From positions 123,314,307-123,378,306 of the forward strand of contig CM035164.1 in NCBI GenBank assembly GCA_020205615.1: a stretch of DNA of 64,000 nt, given 5' to 3'. The notes below the pieces were generated by a model. It had not been told where the DNA came from, did not search any database, and worked only from the letters and a program-made list of their open reading frames with translations. Positions 22,970-34,850 of this stretch are shown here, in pieces. The position numbers and the translations under genes were made by a program. How positions within the stretch are numbered: position 1 is the stretch's first letter; each line of letters opens with the position of its first letter. This stretch comes from Panax quinquefolius (lineage: Eukaryota; Streptophyta; Magnoliopsida; Apiales; Araliaceae).

Positions 22970-25900
22970 GGTGTGCACGGTATTGTTTACGGCACTCTTT
23001 TAGTTGGTAATCGCGAGGCTTCTATTTTATTTGATCTGGTTCTACTCATTCCGTTGTTGCTGCTTTCGGTCTTTTTATTCGGCTTTGGGTGTGCCATCTC
23101 GATCTTTAGATTACGTGATGTCTATTGCTACCCAGATGGGGACTTACATTGTTATTTACGATTTGTATCGAGGGTGTCCGATAAGTTTTGGGGATAAGAT
23201 CCGTAGCGTTAATCTTCTTCCGATGTGTATGCATGATTTTGATGTCATTCTTGGGATGGGTGGTTGGATAAACACCAAGCCACTATTGATTGTCGGTGAA
23301 GAAGGTTATATTTGGAGATGTGAAGTCTCGAGAATTAGTGTATCGGGGTTCTCGGTAGAGTAGAGTGGTGAAGTTAATTTGACTTTGAAGAATTTGGAAA
23401 GTTGGTGGCAAGGGTTGTGATGGGTATTTGGCGTTTGTGAAAGATACCTCTAAGGGTGAGTCTCGTATTGAGGATGTTCCGATTGTCCGTGACTTTTCCG
23501 ATGTGTTTCTGAGGAGTTGTCGGGGTTGCCACCGCGATGGGAAGTGGAATTTGCTATTGAGCTTGTTCTGGTCTGCGAACTATTTCTAAAGCGCCAGATC
23601 GGATGGCACCATTGGAGTTCTTGGGAGTTAAAGGAGGCGATTCACGAGGAACTATTAGATCGTGGTGTAATTAGCAGTAGAGTGTTTCACCGTGGGTGCT
23701 CCGATCTTGTTTGTGAAGAAGAAGAAGGATGGAGTCATGAAATTTGTGTATAGACTACGAGAGAGTTGAACAAGATCACCATCGAGAATCGGTATCCATT
23801 CTTGAGGATTGATGACTTGTTTGACCAACTTGAGGTAAAAATTTTTTCGAAAATAGACTTGAGGTCGGGCTATCATCGATTGAGAGTGAGGATGAGGATA
23901 TCCCTAAGGCGGCTTTTAAATTACTCGATATGGGCATTACGAGTTTACGGTGATGCCTTTCGGTGTGACTAACGCTCGGCGGTGTTTATGGATTTGATGA
24001 ATCGGGTGTTGAGAGAAGTACTTAGACCAATTTGTCATTGTCTTTATTGATGATATTTTGGTTTACTCAAGTCTAAGGAAGAGCGTGAGGAAGCATCTTA
24101 CATGCGGTGTTGGGGATTTTGAAAGAAATTGTATGCTAAATTCTCTAAATCACGAATTTTAGTTGGAAGCGAGTTGCATTTTTGGGCCACGTTGTTTCTG
24201 CTTGAAGGCATTAAAGTGGATCTGCGAAGGTTGAGGCTATCACTAAATGGCGAAGACCTACTACGGTGACAGAGATTAGGAGTTTCTTGGGTTTGGCAGG
24301 GTATTATAGGCGGTTTGTGGAAGGATTTTCCTTACTTGCCTTACCATTGACTTCGATTGATGAGAAAGGGCGCGAAGTTTGTGTGGAATGAGGAGGCGGA
24401 GAAGAGTTTGAGGAATTGAAGAAAGCGACTTGTGGCACTCTATACTTACATTCTTGCGTCGGGGATAGGAGGGTACCAGTTTATAGTGATGCTTCTAAGA
24501 AGGGCTTGGGGTGTGTTTTGATGCAACACGGTAAGGTGATTGCTTATGCTTCTAGGCGACTTAAACCTTATGAGGTGAACTACCCCACACACGTGATTTG
24601 GAGTTAGCGGTGATGATCTTTGCTTAAAAGATTTGGAGGCACTATTTGTATGGAGAGACTTGTGATATCTTCACCGATCATAAAAGTCTTAAATACATTT
24701 TCACTCGAAGGAACTCGATATGAGGCGGGCGTTGGTTGGAGCTTCTAAAGGATTATGATGCTAGAATTCGATATCACCGGGAAAGGCAAATGTGGTTGCG
24801 GATGCTCTTGCCGAAAGAGTTCGAGGAGTGTAGCGATTTTTATTACACAACCTCGACTTATTTGAGATATGGGCGGATCGAGTTGGAGTTGTATGTCGAG
24901 GTTCGGATGGGCATTTGGCGGGTATGAGTGGAGCCCTCTCTTATCTCATGGGTCGAAAAAGCTCAAAAGGAAGATGGGGAGTTGTGGAGTATGGCGCAGA
25001 AATCTAGAGGAGAAATGAAGCGATCTGAGTTTACGTATTGATGACCATGGTGTGATTTGGTTGGGTGAGCGGTTGTGTGTACCATCGGATCCAATCATTC
25101 GAGAGGTGTGTTAGGTGAGGTTCATAGTTCGCCATTTTCAATTCATCCGAGTTCTACAAAGATGTATAGGGATTTGAAGAGGAATTTTTGGTGGAATGGG
25201 ATGAAAGCGGATGTGTGGTGAGTATGTTGGGAAGTGCCTCACTTGTCGACAGTGAAGATAGAACATCAACGAGCTAGTGGCTTGTTGCAGCGATTAGACA
25301 TTCCGGTGTGGAAGTGGGAGAATATCACGATGGATTTTGTGGTGGTTTTGCCAAAGACTTTCGGGAAGAATGATGCCATTTGGGTAGTGGTGGACGGTTG
25401 ACCAAATCGGCACACTTTTTGGCTATCCATGAGGGTTACTCGGTGGATAGGTTGGCACATCTCTTTCGGCGGAGAGATTGTAAGACTTCATGGTACTCGG
25501 TGTCTATTGTTTGAGATCGGGACCCGGTTCACTTCAGTTTTGGAAAGGATTTCAACGAGCTTGGGGCACTTTCGGCTCGACTTGATTACTTCTTTCCATC
25601 CATGGCCCGATGGGCAATCCGAAAGGACTATTCGGACGTTGGAGGACGTGTTGAGGTCTTGTGCACTTGAGTGGTCGGGTAATTGGATGACTATTTGAGC
25701 TTAGTTGAGTTTGCTTACAACACAATTTGGCATACAAGTATTGGAATGGCCCCATTTGAGGCGTTGTATGGTAGGAAATGTCGGGCACCAACTTGTTGGG
25801 ATGAGGTTGGCGAAAGGGCCATAGAAGGGCTGAGTTGGTCCAAATCACTACGGAGAAGGTAGCGGTGGCTAAAGAGAAATTGAAGTCGGCTCGATCACGG

Positions 25901-26385
25901 CGAAGTGTTATCTTGATAAGCGTAGGAGGACTTTAAATTTGAACCCGGTGAGCACGTGTTTCTAAAAGTTTCTCCTTGGAAGGGCATTCGTCGATTTGGG
26001 TTAAAAGGAAACTTAGTCCACGTTATATCGGTCCATTTGAGATTTTGGAAAAGGTTGGTGAAGTTGCGTGTCGGTTAGCTTTGCCTCATGACTAGCTCAC
26101 GTGCATAATGTGTTCCATGTAGTCGGTGTTGAGGGTTATCATTATCATCCGTTGCGTGTGTGTGCGATATCCGATTCGATAAGATTCGGGAGGATCTTAC
26201 TTGTGAGAACAATGTGAGGCGCGATTTTGGATCGTCGAAGCGAATTATGAGGAGGAAGACTATTCCGTTTGTTAAAGTTTTATGGAGAAATCATTGGGCG
26301 GGAGGCTACATGGGAGATGGAGAAGTCTATTGAGCGGAATATCCGTATCTCTTTGAAAATTAGGTGCGTTCTATTCTTTTGATTA
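22970..26385 (+). pseudogene. Pol of gypsy-2: protease, RT, RNase H, integrase, C-terminal domain
   Basis: Protease lies at 22970-23290 (GTLLVGNREASILFD, then MHDFDVILGMG). RT begins near 23440 (DVPIVRDFSDVF), with [10 protein letters not shown] at 23770, [13 protein letters not shown] at 23860 and the active-site box FIDDILVYS at about 24040-24070. RNase H lies at 24470-24720 ([37 protein letters not shown]). Integrase lies at about 25080-25880 ([40 protein letters not shown]). The C-terminal part lies at 25920-26370 (GEHVFLKVSPWKGI, RYIGPFEILEKVGEVA, ATWEMEKSIE). All domains are present in the correct order, but frames change often; many breaks are single-base and could be sequencing error. 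Confidence 0.8.
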
Positions 26386-26414
26386 GGGGCGGAATCCTTT
26401 TAAAGGGTAGGTGA

Positions 26415-28419
26415 TGTAATACCCAATAAATAAATAAATAAATTGATTAATAAAAGAAAAAAAAATTGTTTTAAAACATATTAATTGGACTTTATTTTTT
26501 TTTTTTGGGTCAAAGTGTATTTAATTTATGTGGATTAATAAATATTAATAAATGAATTAAAGAGATTAAATTTGGCCTTAAAATTTGATTGAGTTTAATT
26601 TATATGTGGGTAATATCTAATCTATAAAAAAAAAAAAAAAAAAAAAACTTAAAACCACATATATTGTATCTTACTACACTACACACTTTGATAGAAAGAA
26701 GAGAGAAAGAGAGGCGTGGTGAGAGAGAGAGAAAAACAAGTTAGTCATCAATTGATAATAAGGTAAGAGTTTTCTTCAATTTATTCATTACTTAGGTAAT
26801 CAAATAAGGATCTAAACTCATCATGAAGGATTAGAAATTTATATATTGTATGATGATGTGTATATATATATTACATTAATAGATATGTGTATATTTTTAA
26901 ATTCTTGATTTGCGGTGTATATATATATATATTTATATTTTTATGCAGTAGTATCTATGTATATATATATTAACTCATTTATGCTAGATATAATTTATAT
27001 ATAAATATATGATACGGTAGTGCATTATATATATAAATTATCTTTGTTTGTTCTATATTAACTCACTTATGTTATTATAAATTAAATTGAAAATTGTGTA
27101 TACTAATTAATTATTCTAATGATAAAATTATAAATTTACTTAATAATAAATTAAAATAACATTATGTTAGAGATTGTTAAGTTTGTAATAAAATTGTATT
27201 TTACTTTATTTAGATTAAGCGGGAAGAGTCAAAGCGAGTTTTTGGAATATATTTTGGGTATTACATTGCTTAATCCGAGTGCACGGATTAGTACTCTTTC
27301 AAATGAAACTCTTTTGTTTTTGATTTGTTAGTTTTGTTATTATTTTTGAAATTTAGTATTGTCTCTCATAATTGTCCCTTGTCAATTTATTGTGATAAAT
27401 TTATTTTGGCGTTGTATTAGAATTCATATTTGTATTCTTTAGACTAGGGCATCATGTCTAAATTTTATTTTGATATTTGTAGTGATGTACATGTTATTAT
27501 TTTTTAGAGGCGTGTGTTGATGATTAGTTTTAGATTTAACATGTACGTTAGAACCCTTTGTGTTGATATTTTGTGCATGTGTTGTGACATTATATTTTTT
27601 TGTTAGAATACCATAGGGTATACGAGCTATAACCACACAATGGGGTACCACGAGCATATCCTCTTAGCACTAGAGGCATGACACCTTCCGTGTGGCGGTG
27701 TGATCGATCCACAGCGTCTCCGTTTTGTGCTCCGGTGGGAGTTGGCCATTTGGTGTTTTGTTGTGGGAGGCGTATGGGTGCGACCCTAGTTTTATATTAC
27801 ATTACATTATGCGGATTGGTGATGTTTGTGCCAAACACGCCTTGGATTTTACATCATTGGATTCGCGGTCCAATGTGTGTGACTTACTGTGTGGCATTAT
27901 GAGATTTACATGTGGCATTATTTGACTTGCTGTGTGGCAAGGTATATTCTATTTTGTTACGAGCTCGGTGTGAAATAACACCCGACCATTTGATTGACTA
28001 CTATTTTGTTGTGTTAGTTTTATTCGTTTCGTTTGATTCATTTCATCTCATTTCATTTAAATTGAGTTAGTTATTTGGTTCATTAATTGTATTCTATATC
28101 CGTCTTTGGGCATTTGGCTCATCTTGTGTTTTTTTCTTCCCACGGTGTCGAGGGACGAGGGCGAAGTGTGATGAGAGCTCCATTCATTCCAATGATTTAG
28201 AAATATCCGATTTAGACTTGATGTGTCGATTTACTTGGAATTGTAATAATTATTTTAGATTGTGGTTTGAGCAGGTTTGAAATTTATTATGGTTGACTTG
28301 AGGTATTTATCGATTATTAAGACTATTCTTTTTTGTGGCTTTGAGCCTTGCTATTAAATTTATTAGTTTTGTTGTATTTTTGAGTAACCTCTCTTTCTAT
28401 TTTGGAAAGGGGGTGTTAT
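26415..28419 (+). repeat. 3' LTR of gypsy-2
   Basis: Begins TGTAATACCCAATAAAT and is collinear with the 5' LTR to GGGGGTGTTA. It directly abuts hAT-derived sequence on its right. Confidence 0.85.
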
Positions 28420-30340
28420 CTTTCTTCTGTTTCTTCTCCGATTTCTTTTCTTCTCTTTCTCTCTTCTCTGTCATTCCAACTTCGTGATATCTTTGCTTCT
28501 TCTTTATGGGTCGTGATATCTTTGCTTCTTTATTTCTTTTACACCATCTCCACAATTTGTCAATTGTCACATATATATAAATTTATATATTTATGTTTTA
28601 TATAATATATATAAATATAAATTTATATATATATATATATAAATTTATATATTTATATTTTATATATGTAGTATGTACTAATGTCTTTGGAATTTTTTTT
28701 CCAATATATAGATAAAATGCTGGAATTTTTTTTTCAATAGATAGATAAAATGCATTGAATATTAATTAAGTTTCATAATTGTCATCATTTTTACACTTTA
28801 TGTATATGTATTTTCCACTGTAATATGAGAGTTGTTTATTGTTTACAAGTAAAAATAAAAATATGTCAATGTCTCAATTGTCTCTAATATATTGTTTGAT
28901 TGATTGTATTTTGTAGAAACTAGAAAAAAAATGGCGGAAAGTTCGGGGGCCGATAATTATGATATAACGAAGGACCCTAAAAGAAAAGCTAAATCGAACG
29001 ATCCGGGTTGGAAATATTGATATTGGCCGGATTTAAGTAATAGGGATGTCGTGCAATGTACACTTTGTGGGAATAAATGTCATTCGGGCATCAAAAGACT
29101 CAAACAACATCTAGCCGGAAATTATGGAGATGTAGCTAAGTGTCCCAAAACAACAACAGAAATTATGAGGGAGATGCAAGCGGCTTTGAATATTAAAAAG
29201 AGGAACAAGCCACTTGAGCTAGATGATGATGATGATGTAGTAGAAGTGCGAAGAAAACAATCATCTCGCTTTCGTCCAAGCATGGCTTCCAATACTTCTT
29301 CTAACACTATCCCAAGTTACGGGACTGACTTCAAAAGGAAGAATATCAGATTTCAATTCCAAGTTCCACAACCAAAAGCTAAGACGGTTGAAGCACTTCT
29401 AAGGAAGACTCCAAAGAAGTTGTAGAGGAGAGATATAGCAGCGTTTGAGCCAAACGAGTATTGAAAGTCGGTTGAGGACACCGGAGGAAAAGGAGAGAGT
29501 CCAAATGCACGTTGCCGATTTTTCTCTGAATGTGGCATACCATTCAATGGCAATAATTTTGATCCATTAGTCATTGATGACTTTGAATGGGGTAATGAAT
29601 GGATCGATAATGATGCCGATGTTGTTCATCCCGGGGGGATCTTACATGGAATGATGTGGATCGAGCAACCGGTGCATCCAACACGCTTGAGGGTCGCAAT
29701 CTTTCAAGGAATGCTCGTCTAATACTAGTAATAATTTAGTGACATACTCTCGGCGTGGTGGTGGTTCAACTTCGAGGAATCAAGGTTGATGGATTCCGAC
29801 TCCGATAATGAAGTTGATGAAGAAGAGGGAATTCCAAATGATGATGAAGATGTGGAGGATGATTTTGGAGAAAGACCACCACCTACGCCTTTGAATGAGA
29901 GTAGTTCTCGTGGAAGAGATGAAGATGACCTTTTCTCTGATGATTTTGATTGAATGTTGTTTCTAGACTAGTGTAGAGAGTCTAAACATTATTTTGGCTT
30001 GCTATGGTGGTGTTTTATTAGTTATTAGACTATATATTTGTGATGGTTGGTTGCAACTTTATTTTCTATGTGGTGTTTGTTGAATTCTTAATTTCTTTTA
30101 ATAATTTTTAATATCAAGTGTGTTGTTTTTGGATTGTTATTGCTAAGTATTTACATAATTATGTCTTTAATGTTATTCCATAATGTTATGTTTTAAGTTT
30201 TAATGTATATAAAATTTTATTGCTAATATACTTGTTAAGTAAAATATAATATATATAAATTGCACATTATAAACGACTTGTCGCCTTTACGGACGCCATG
30301 GCGGTCGCTTTGTCGCTTAAGCGTCCAGCGATCCATCGCC
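28420..30340 (+). mobile_element. hAT-type DNA transposon, deleted
   Basis: Contains a BED zinc-finger N-terminus and a hAT C-terminal tail but no catalytic core. The right end (about 30260-30340) has CGACTTGTCGCC and TCGCTTAAGCGTCC repeats like the subterminal regions of plant hAT elements. No matching left end is visible; the left side joins the gypsy-2 LTR directly. (AT)n tracts lie at about 28570-28665. Confidence 0.6.
28931..29953 (+). pseudogene. hAT transposase remnant (BED finger plus C-terminal tail)
   Basis: From the ATG at 28931 it reads MAESSGADNY; a stop replaces the residue between WKY and YWPDL, near codon 30. The BED finger follows (VQCTLCGNKC, then GIKRLKQHLAG and a Cys in KCPKT), with CX2C and downstream His/Cys ligands. 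After an acidic linker (LDDDDDVVEV) the frame ends at 29425. In other frames the homology continues with SIESRLRTPEE and CGIPFNG-like sequence. It then jumps to the C-terminal tail (FEWGNEWID, TSNNLVTYSRRGGGS and an acidic end, stop at 29951-29953). The roughly 400-500 residue catalytic and dimerisation region is missing, so this is a deletion derivative that depends on a helper, if mobile at all. Confidence 0.75.
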
Positions 30341-30740
30341 ATACGTGACTTCATGCATAAGGCTATAATAACTATGTCGATAATACATGTATCAAAAACA
30401 AGTTAGGGGTTAATGATTCAATATGGTCAAGATGAGACAGAACTTCAGAAAATACTAATACCTAGTATCTGTAGAGCTCATCCTATCCCTCCCTTCCCCA
30501 CCCCACCCCACCCCACCCCTCCCCTCCCTCCCTCCCCTCCCCTCAATTCCTCCCCTAATGAAAGAATTAAAGTTAGTTTGTGGTTCTGACCCTATTGTCT
30601 TCTGCATGAATTGTAATATTGAACAAAGTTAGCCACCGAGTATGTACAAGTTCCAAGTCTGAACTTTCACTAACAAAAGTTGACTCAAGTCTCGATATGA
30701 GTATCAAAAAGTAAAATCAAAAGAGTATTTAGATATACTG
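30341..30740. other. Intron segment with G-quadruplex-prone tract
   Basis: Host intron of the MUCI70-like gene. 30495-30545 is a run of CCCCA and CCCTCC repeats. On the minus strand, which is the gene's coding strand, this is at least five GGGG runs separated by single T. The 30541-30740 part is a direct repeat of 33602-33815. Confidence 0.6.
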
Positions 30741-30745
30741 TAGTA

Positions 30746-33596
30746 TGCCCTCAAGCCAATCACATTGGATGTGATAAGCATTTACTTTGTAATCTTGTTC
30801 ATTTATTAATAAAAGAATTCATTTAATTTAAAGCATTATTTATCCATGTTAATTGGTTGAATAAATAAATGTGATAAACTCATAGTTTTGGAGCAATGCT
30901 TTTAAAATCATGAAGAGTTCGTGCAAATAAGATCTAAATTCTAGAAAGCTCTAAAACTAAAATGTTCCTAATTGTTGGATCACTAATGTGGGGTTACTGA
31001 TTTCGGATAGATTAGTACATAATATGCTTGCTTTGTTGAAGAAGATTATTAATCTCATAATCATTTGTGTGGAGACACTAAAGCAAGTATGTAGGTGTTT
31101 ATTGGAGAATAAGTTCACTGAACGTGACTCTCTTGAAGAAACCCTAATGGAGTTTTACTTGCCTGACAATAGAAGTTCCTATAGTGATAGTAGTACAAGT
31201 AATCATTGGATCATCATAGTACCTTGTGTATTATGAATTATATTTTGTCATATTCCTTAAAGACTTTTTGTGTATATCAAAGGGTATGTTCGAGTATAAT
31301 AAAATGGATATGGAGGTAGATAAATGATCAACAATAGATTACCAGTTCCAGTAAAGTGAGAGAATGTCCTATGCGATTCGATAAATGTCAACTCAGAAAT
31401 TCTTGGTCAAGGTGAATAAAAATTAGAAAGGGTATCTAATTTACATTAACTAGAGTTGTGCATTTGAGAATCGAAATGCATATGATCAAATAAATAAGAC
31501 TTGTCAGTAATTTCATGTTGATTGAATGATTGAATTGTATAGTAACTATTCACGAAATAGGTTCTTTGTGATTAACGTTGATTTCATATTATCCGGATAG
31601 TCATGATATGCGGAGAGGTGTCTCTCATGATGTAGAATAAATATTATTTATTTATATTTATATTTGAATTAAGGAGTTTAATTCATTATAAATAATATTA
31701 AAATGGTTCTAATTTATTTATTCTACTACTACCTAGATAATATTGAACCTAAAGGGTCACACCATAAAAAAGAAATATAATTTTAGAAGTAACGACTTAA
31801 TAATAATAATTTAGTAATTGGAGAAATACTAAAATTTATAATTATAATTAAGTATTTGGAGAAATACTAATTATAAATTAATAAGAGGAGTCTTATTATT
31901 AGTATTATTATAAATAATTTAGTTCCTAAATAGTTTAGGAATTAAATTAAAACCCTAAGTCCTAAAGAGTTTAGAAAGAAGTCTATTGATGAGTGGGTGA
32001 AATACCTATGAATTGGATATATTCGGGTTTGATTTATTGTTGTTTTCAAGTCTTAGAATAATTTTTATGTATTTATTCGTTATTTTGCAGTTGAGCTAAG
32101 CAGGGACAAGACGGGACTTTCTGCATCATTAAGGGCAAAAGCGTAAATGGCTGAGGAAGGAGTACAGCGCCGGGGCGCTGGAGCTAAATATGGACTGGCA
32201 ACGCGCGTGCAAGATGGAAGGTTGAGGAGGAATAAGAACCTTAAAAAGAAAAGAAGTATTTAAGGAAGCAAATTAGGGGGCACAGGGAGATTAACAACAA
32301 GTTGGAGACTAATCAAGGAACAACAGAGAATTGGGAAAATAGAATTCAAGTTGAAGATTGAAGATTGGAGGATTGCTTTAGAGTTTTCTTTTTCTTTTCT
32401 ATTTCAGTTTTGTAATTCTGTTGAGATGATTTTCATGGGATTTTTGGTTTTATTTTTCAGTATGAGCTAACTTTTTAATTAAGACTACAAAGTGAACCTT
32501 TTATGTTTATGAATTGATTATTCAATTTAATCCTGTATTTACGTCAAAGTGAATTGTTTACCATGTTTTGTGCTTATTGATTAATTATTTGGTCAATAAT
32601 TATTGTGTTACACTAGATAGATTCGGCAGATGAAATCTAGGGTTAGAACTGAACATGATAACATGTATGTTTAATTATTTGCATGAGATAAATAATTAGG
32701 GTTGTGAATTGAATAGGAATATCTCTTTTCACTGCATGTAACTGTTTAATTTGATTATTTTGCATAGGGATATCTCAGAATTAATAGAATTAAATAAATG
32801 TTATTTGACCACTTGGGAAATGGCTTTTAACAACTAGAATTCCTGTTAACAATTCAGGAAACGTGATAACTGGAGTAATTTGATAATTGATTTGTATTAC
32901 ATAATTGGGGATATTGTAGTCTTAATCTTTATTTATTTGAATTAATTTCTAGAGTAATACAATTTGGATTAGTTAATTTTAGTTTTCTTAATTAGAAAAT
33001 CACAAATTGAGGTTGTTTAAATAAAATTGAATTGATATGGTACTAGTAGTTGGAGTTTATTGATTGAAATTCCCTGTGGGTACGACACTTTATTTTATCA
33101 TTTTATTACTTGCTGACTGTGTATGCTTGCGCAAATAATCGATTGTGAAATCAACCAACATCTATATAAGGAGAGGCCTTATGATAGATAAAGGGTTAAC
33201 ACATCTGTGAGTATAGAGATACCATGTTATAATTTTCTACAACCTAAAGAGTTAGGAGTGGGAGTGAGAATTAGGGCTAACCACCCAGGGTTTGGAAAAA
33301 ACTAAATTTTACTTCTTCAATCATATTCTCTTTGTGGATCACCTTTAGAACTCTACACACACTGAGTAGCTAACGTTTGATCCGAGGTTTTGAAGGAGCA
33401 CGATGAGAAAAGGATTGGAACTTGAAGACCAAATCAAGGAGTTGGTTCATCTTCTTAAGGTATATCTTTTATCTCTCCTCGATTAATAATATCGATCCTG
33501 GGATTGCAGTAAAAATTTTAAATATGATTTATATCATGCTTCCGCTTTACATCAATGTTGATTGTATTTATGTTCTTAAATCTGCAAACCAACACC
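30746..33596 (+). mobile_element. Copia-like LTR (solo or truncated), with a nested insertion
   Basis: Sequence starting TGCCCTCAAGCCAATCACAT and ending near ATCTGCAAACCAACA has the composition and layout of a Copia-type LTR. It is interrupted by the gypsy-like solo LTR at 31987-33160, so its own length is about 1.67 kb. No internal region is present. The left flanking TAGTA is not repeated at the right edge. Superfamily is inferred from general resemblance only. Confidence 0.5.
31982..33165. mobile_element. Solo LTR with perfect target duplication TCTAT
   Basis: TCTAT at 31982-31986 and at 33161-33165 flank a 1174-bp sequence that begins TGATGAGTGGG and ends CAACCAACA (TG...CA). The distal end, with TCCCTGTGGGTACGACAC and TATGCTTGCGCAAATA, is typical of the U5 end of plant Ty3/gypsy LTRs of the Tat/Athila group. 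A 16-bp perfect hairpin sequence CAGCGCCGGGGCGCTG lies at 32165-32180. No internal coding region is present, so it formed by LTR-LTR recombination. Confidence 0.8.
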
Positions 33597-33601
33597 CCTC
33601 C

Positions 33602-33815
33602 ACTCAATTCCTCCCCTAATGAAAGAATTATAGTTAGTTTGTGGTTCTGACCCTATTGTCCTATGCATGAATTGTAATATCGAACAAAGTTAGCCACCAA
33701 GTATGTACAAGTTCCAAGTCCAAACTTTCACTAACAACAGTTGACTCAAGTCTCAAGATGAGTATCAAAAAGTAAAATCAACAGAGTATTTTTCTTACAG
33801 AACAGTTAGATATAC
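33602..33815. repeat. Second copy of a roughly 210-bp direct repeat
   Basis: Matches 30541-30740 closely (for example CTCCCCTAATGAAAGAATTA and GTATGTACAAGTTCCAAGTC) with scattered substitutions and one insertion of about 16 bp near 33792. The two copies bracket the Copia-like LTR. Confidence 0.85.
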
Positions 33816-33908
33816 TATAGTGATTAACAACAAACATTTATATATTGCATGCCCCTCGCGTAGAAATAAATGAATAACACAAAAGAGAAAAAAATATATG
33901 AAACAAAC

Positions 33909-34167
33909 CTCTACTAACTGTAAAGAACACTGACATACAGAACGCAAGAGCAGTGATAACCAAAATCACCATGGCAATACTCCTTCGAGCAAAATGTCTG
34001 AAAATATAGGGGAGAAACCTTTCCTTCTCTCTTGAACCAGAAAGTGACATCCTTGAATGCTTGCGCACGACAATATAATTCTGAGCCCGCAACCCACCAT
34101 TTGGGGTCTGTTGTTTTTGCAGAGATCCATAACTTCCGGTACGAAAACCCCTTGAACCTCCCGTCAT
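33909..34167 (-). CDS. First coding exon of the MUCI70-like gene (signal anchor)
   Basis: Encodes 86 residues starting MTGGSRGFRTGSYGS, the conserved start of several DUF616 proteins. It includes SRMSLSGSREKERF and then a single hydrophobic segment (SIAMVILVITALAFCMSVFF, about residues 62-82) that fits the type II signal anchor of Golgi glycosyltransferases. The exon ends at 33909 before a GTTTGT donor, in phase 1. An upstream in-frame ATG at 34194 would add nine residues; the MTGGS start is preferred by family similarity. The next expected exon would encode the stem and the Cys-rich PCPVCYLP-type region of the family. Nothing like it is found between here and 19327, and the next visible exon needs phase 2, so a direct splice would be out of frame. 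Confidence 0.75.
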
Positions 34168-34194
34168 TGTACTTCCAATCCCACAATTTTGCAC

Positions 34195-34850
34195 TTCATC
34201 TCCTTGTTAACTTCATTCACAAGAACCACAAAGCAACTTGGAAAATTGATCCATAATTCAACAAACAGGCATCAATGTAAGCTCACCCGTTGATTCTACT
34301 ATTCAAATTCACCAAATATATACCATACAATATTCATCAAAAGACTAGTAGTACCATTTCCAGTAGATATGTAAATTATAATAGCAGATGCAGTTCTGCC
34401 TTCTACAGACTCTGGTTCAACAAACTTAGCACCAAAACCAAACCCAGTATTACAATTCACCAACTTCTTATTAACTGATTCGATCTCAAAGAACCAATGT
34501 GATTTGATTCCAACATCAGCGCCATCTTTCTAACCAAATAAACCTTTGATGCATTATACTACTACAATTCGGTACAACAAGTTTAATTATATTTTAGCGG
34601 ATGCATCCAGTTTCCTTTCTGACTGAAAAAAAATAATCAAAAACCCATAAATAATTAAACTTTAAAGTTCTAGAGAGCTCAAATATCCTAATCAACATTG
34701 AAATCTACAACGTTTAATTCGTGCCCAGGCGGATCAAATGCCCAAATCATAAGCTTATCAAGTTCAAGTCAAAATAAAAATCAATTCCGGTGGGCAAAAA
34801 AGTCAGCGTACCTTAAAAATAGTAGTGAAACAATCAATGTGCTTGCTTCC
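34195..34850 (-). promoter_or_regulatory. 5' leader of the MUCI70-like gene, up to a retrotransposon insertion
   Basis: Host sequence upstream of exon 1. On the minus strand TTTTTAAG followed by GTACGC at about 34812 looks like a 5' UTR exon end and donor, so a leader intron may run from there to just above the ATG. At 34850 the host sequence ...GGAAG (CTTCC on plus) is cut by a Tat-element LTR. The continuation of the leader/promoter is probably 54771-55140, or its duplicate 45946-46298. Confidence 0.45.

Larger units (their letters stand above)
19446..28419 (+). mobile_element. Ty3/gypsy LTR retrotransposon (gypsy-2), chromovirus type
   Basis: Element of about 8.97 kb, antisense to the host gene. 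LTRs are about 2028 and 2005 bp and begin TGTAATACC. The internal 4.9 kb has the order gag, protease, RT, RNase H, integrase and C-terminal chromodomain-type region, so it is structurally complete though frameshifted. The 3' LTR ends GGGTGTTA without the expected CA, and the flanks (GTAAA at 19441-19445, TCTTT after the 3' end) are not a target duplication. Confidence 0.85.
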
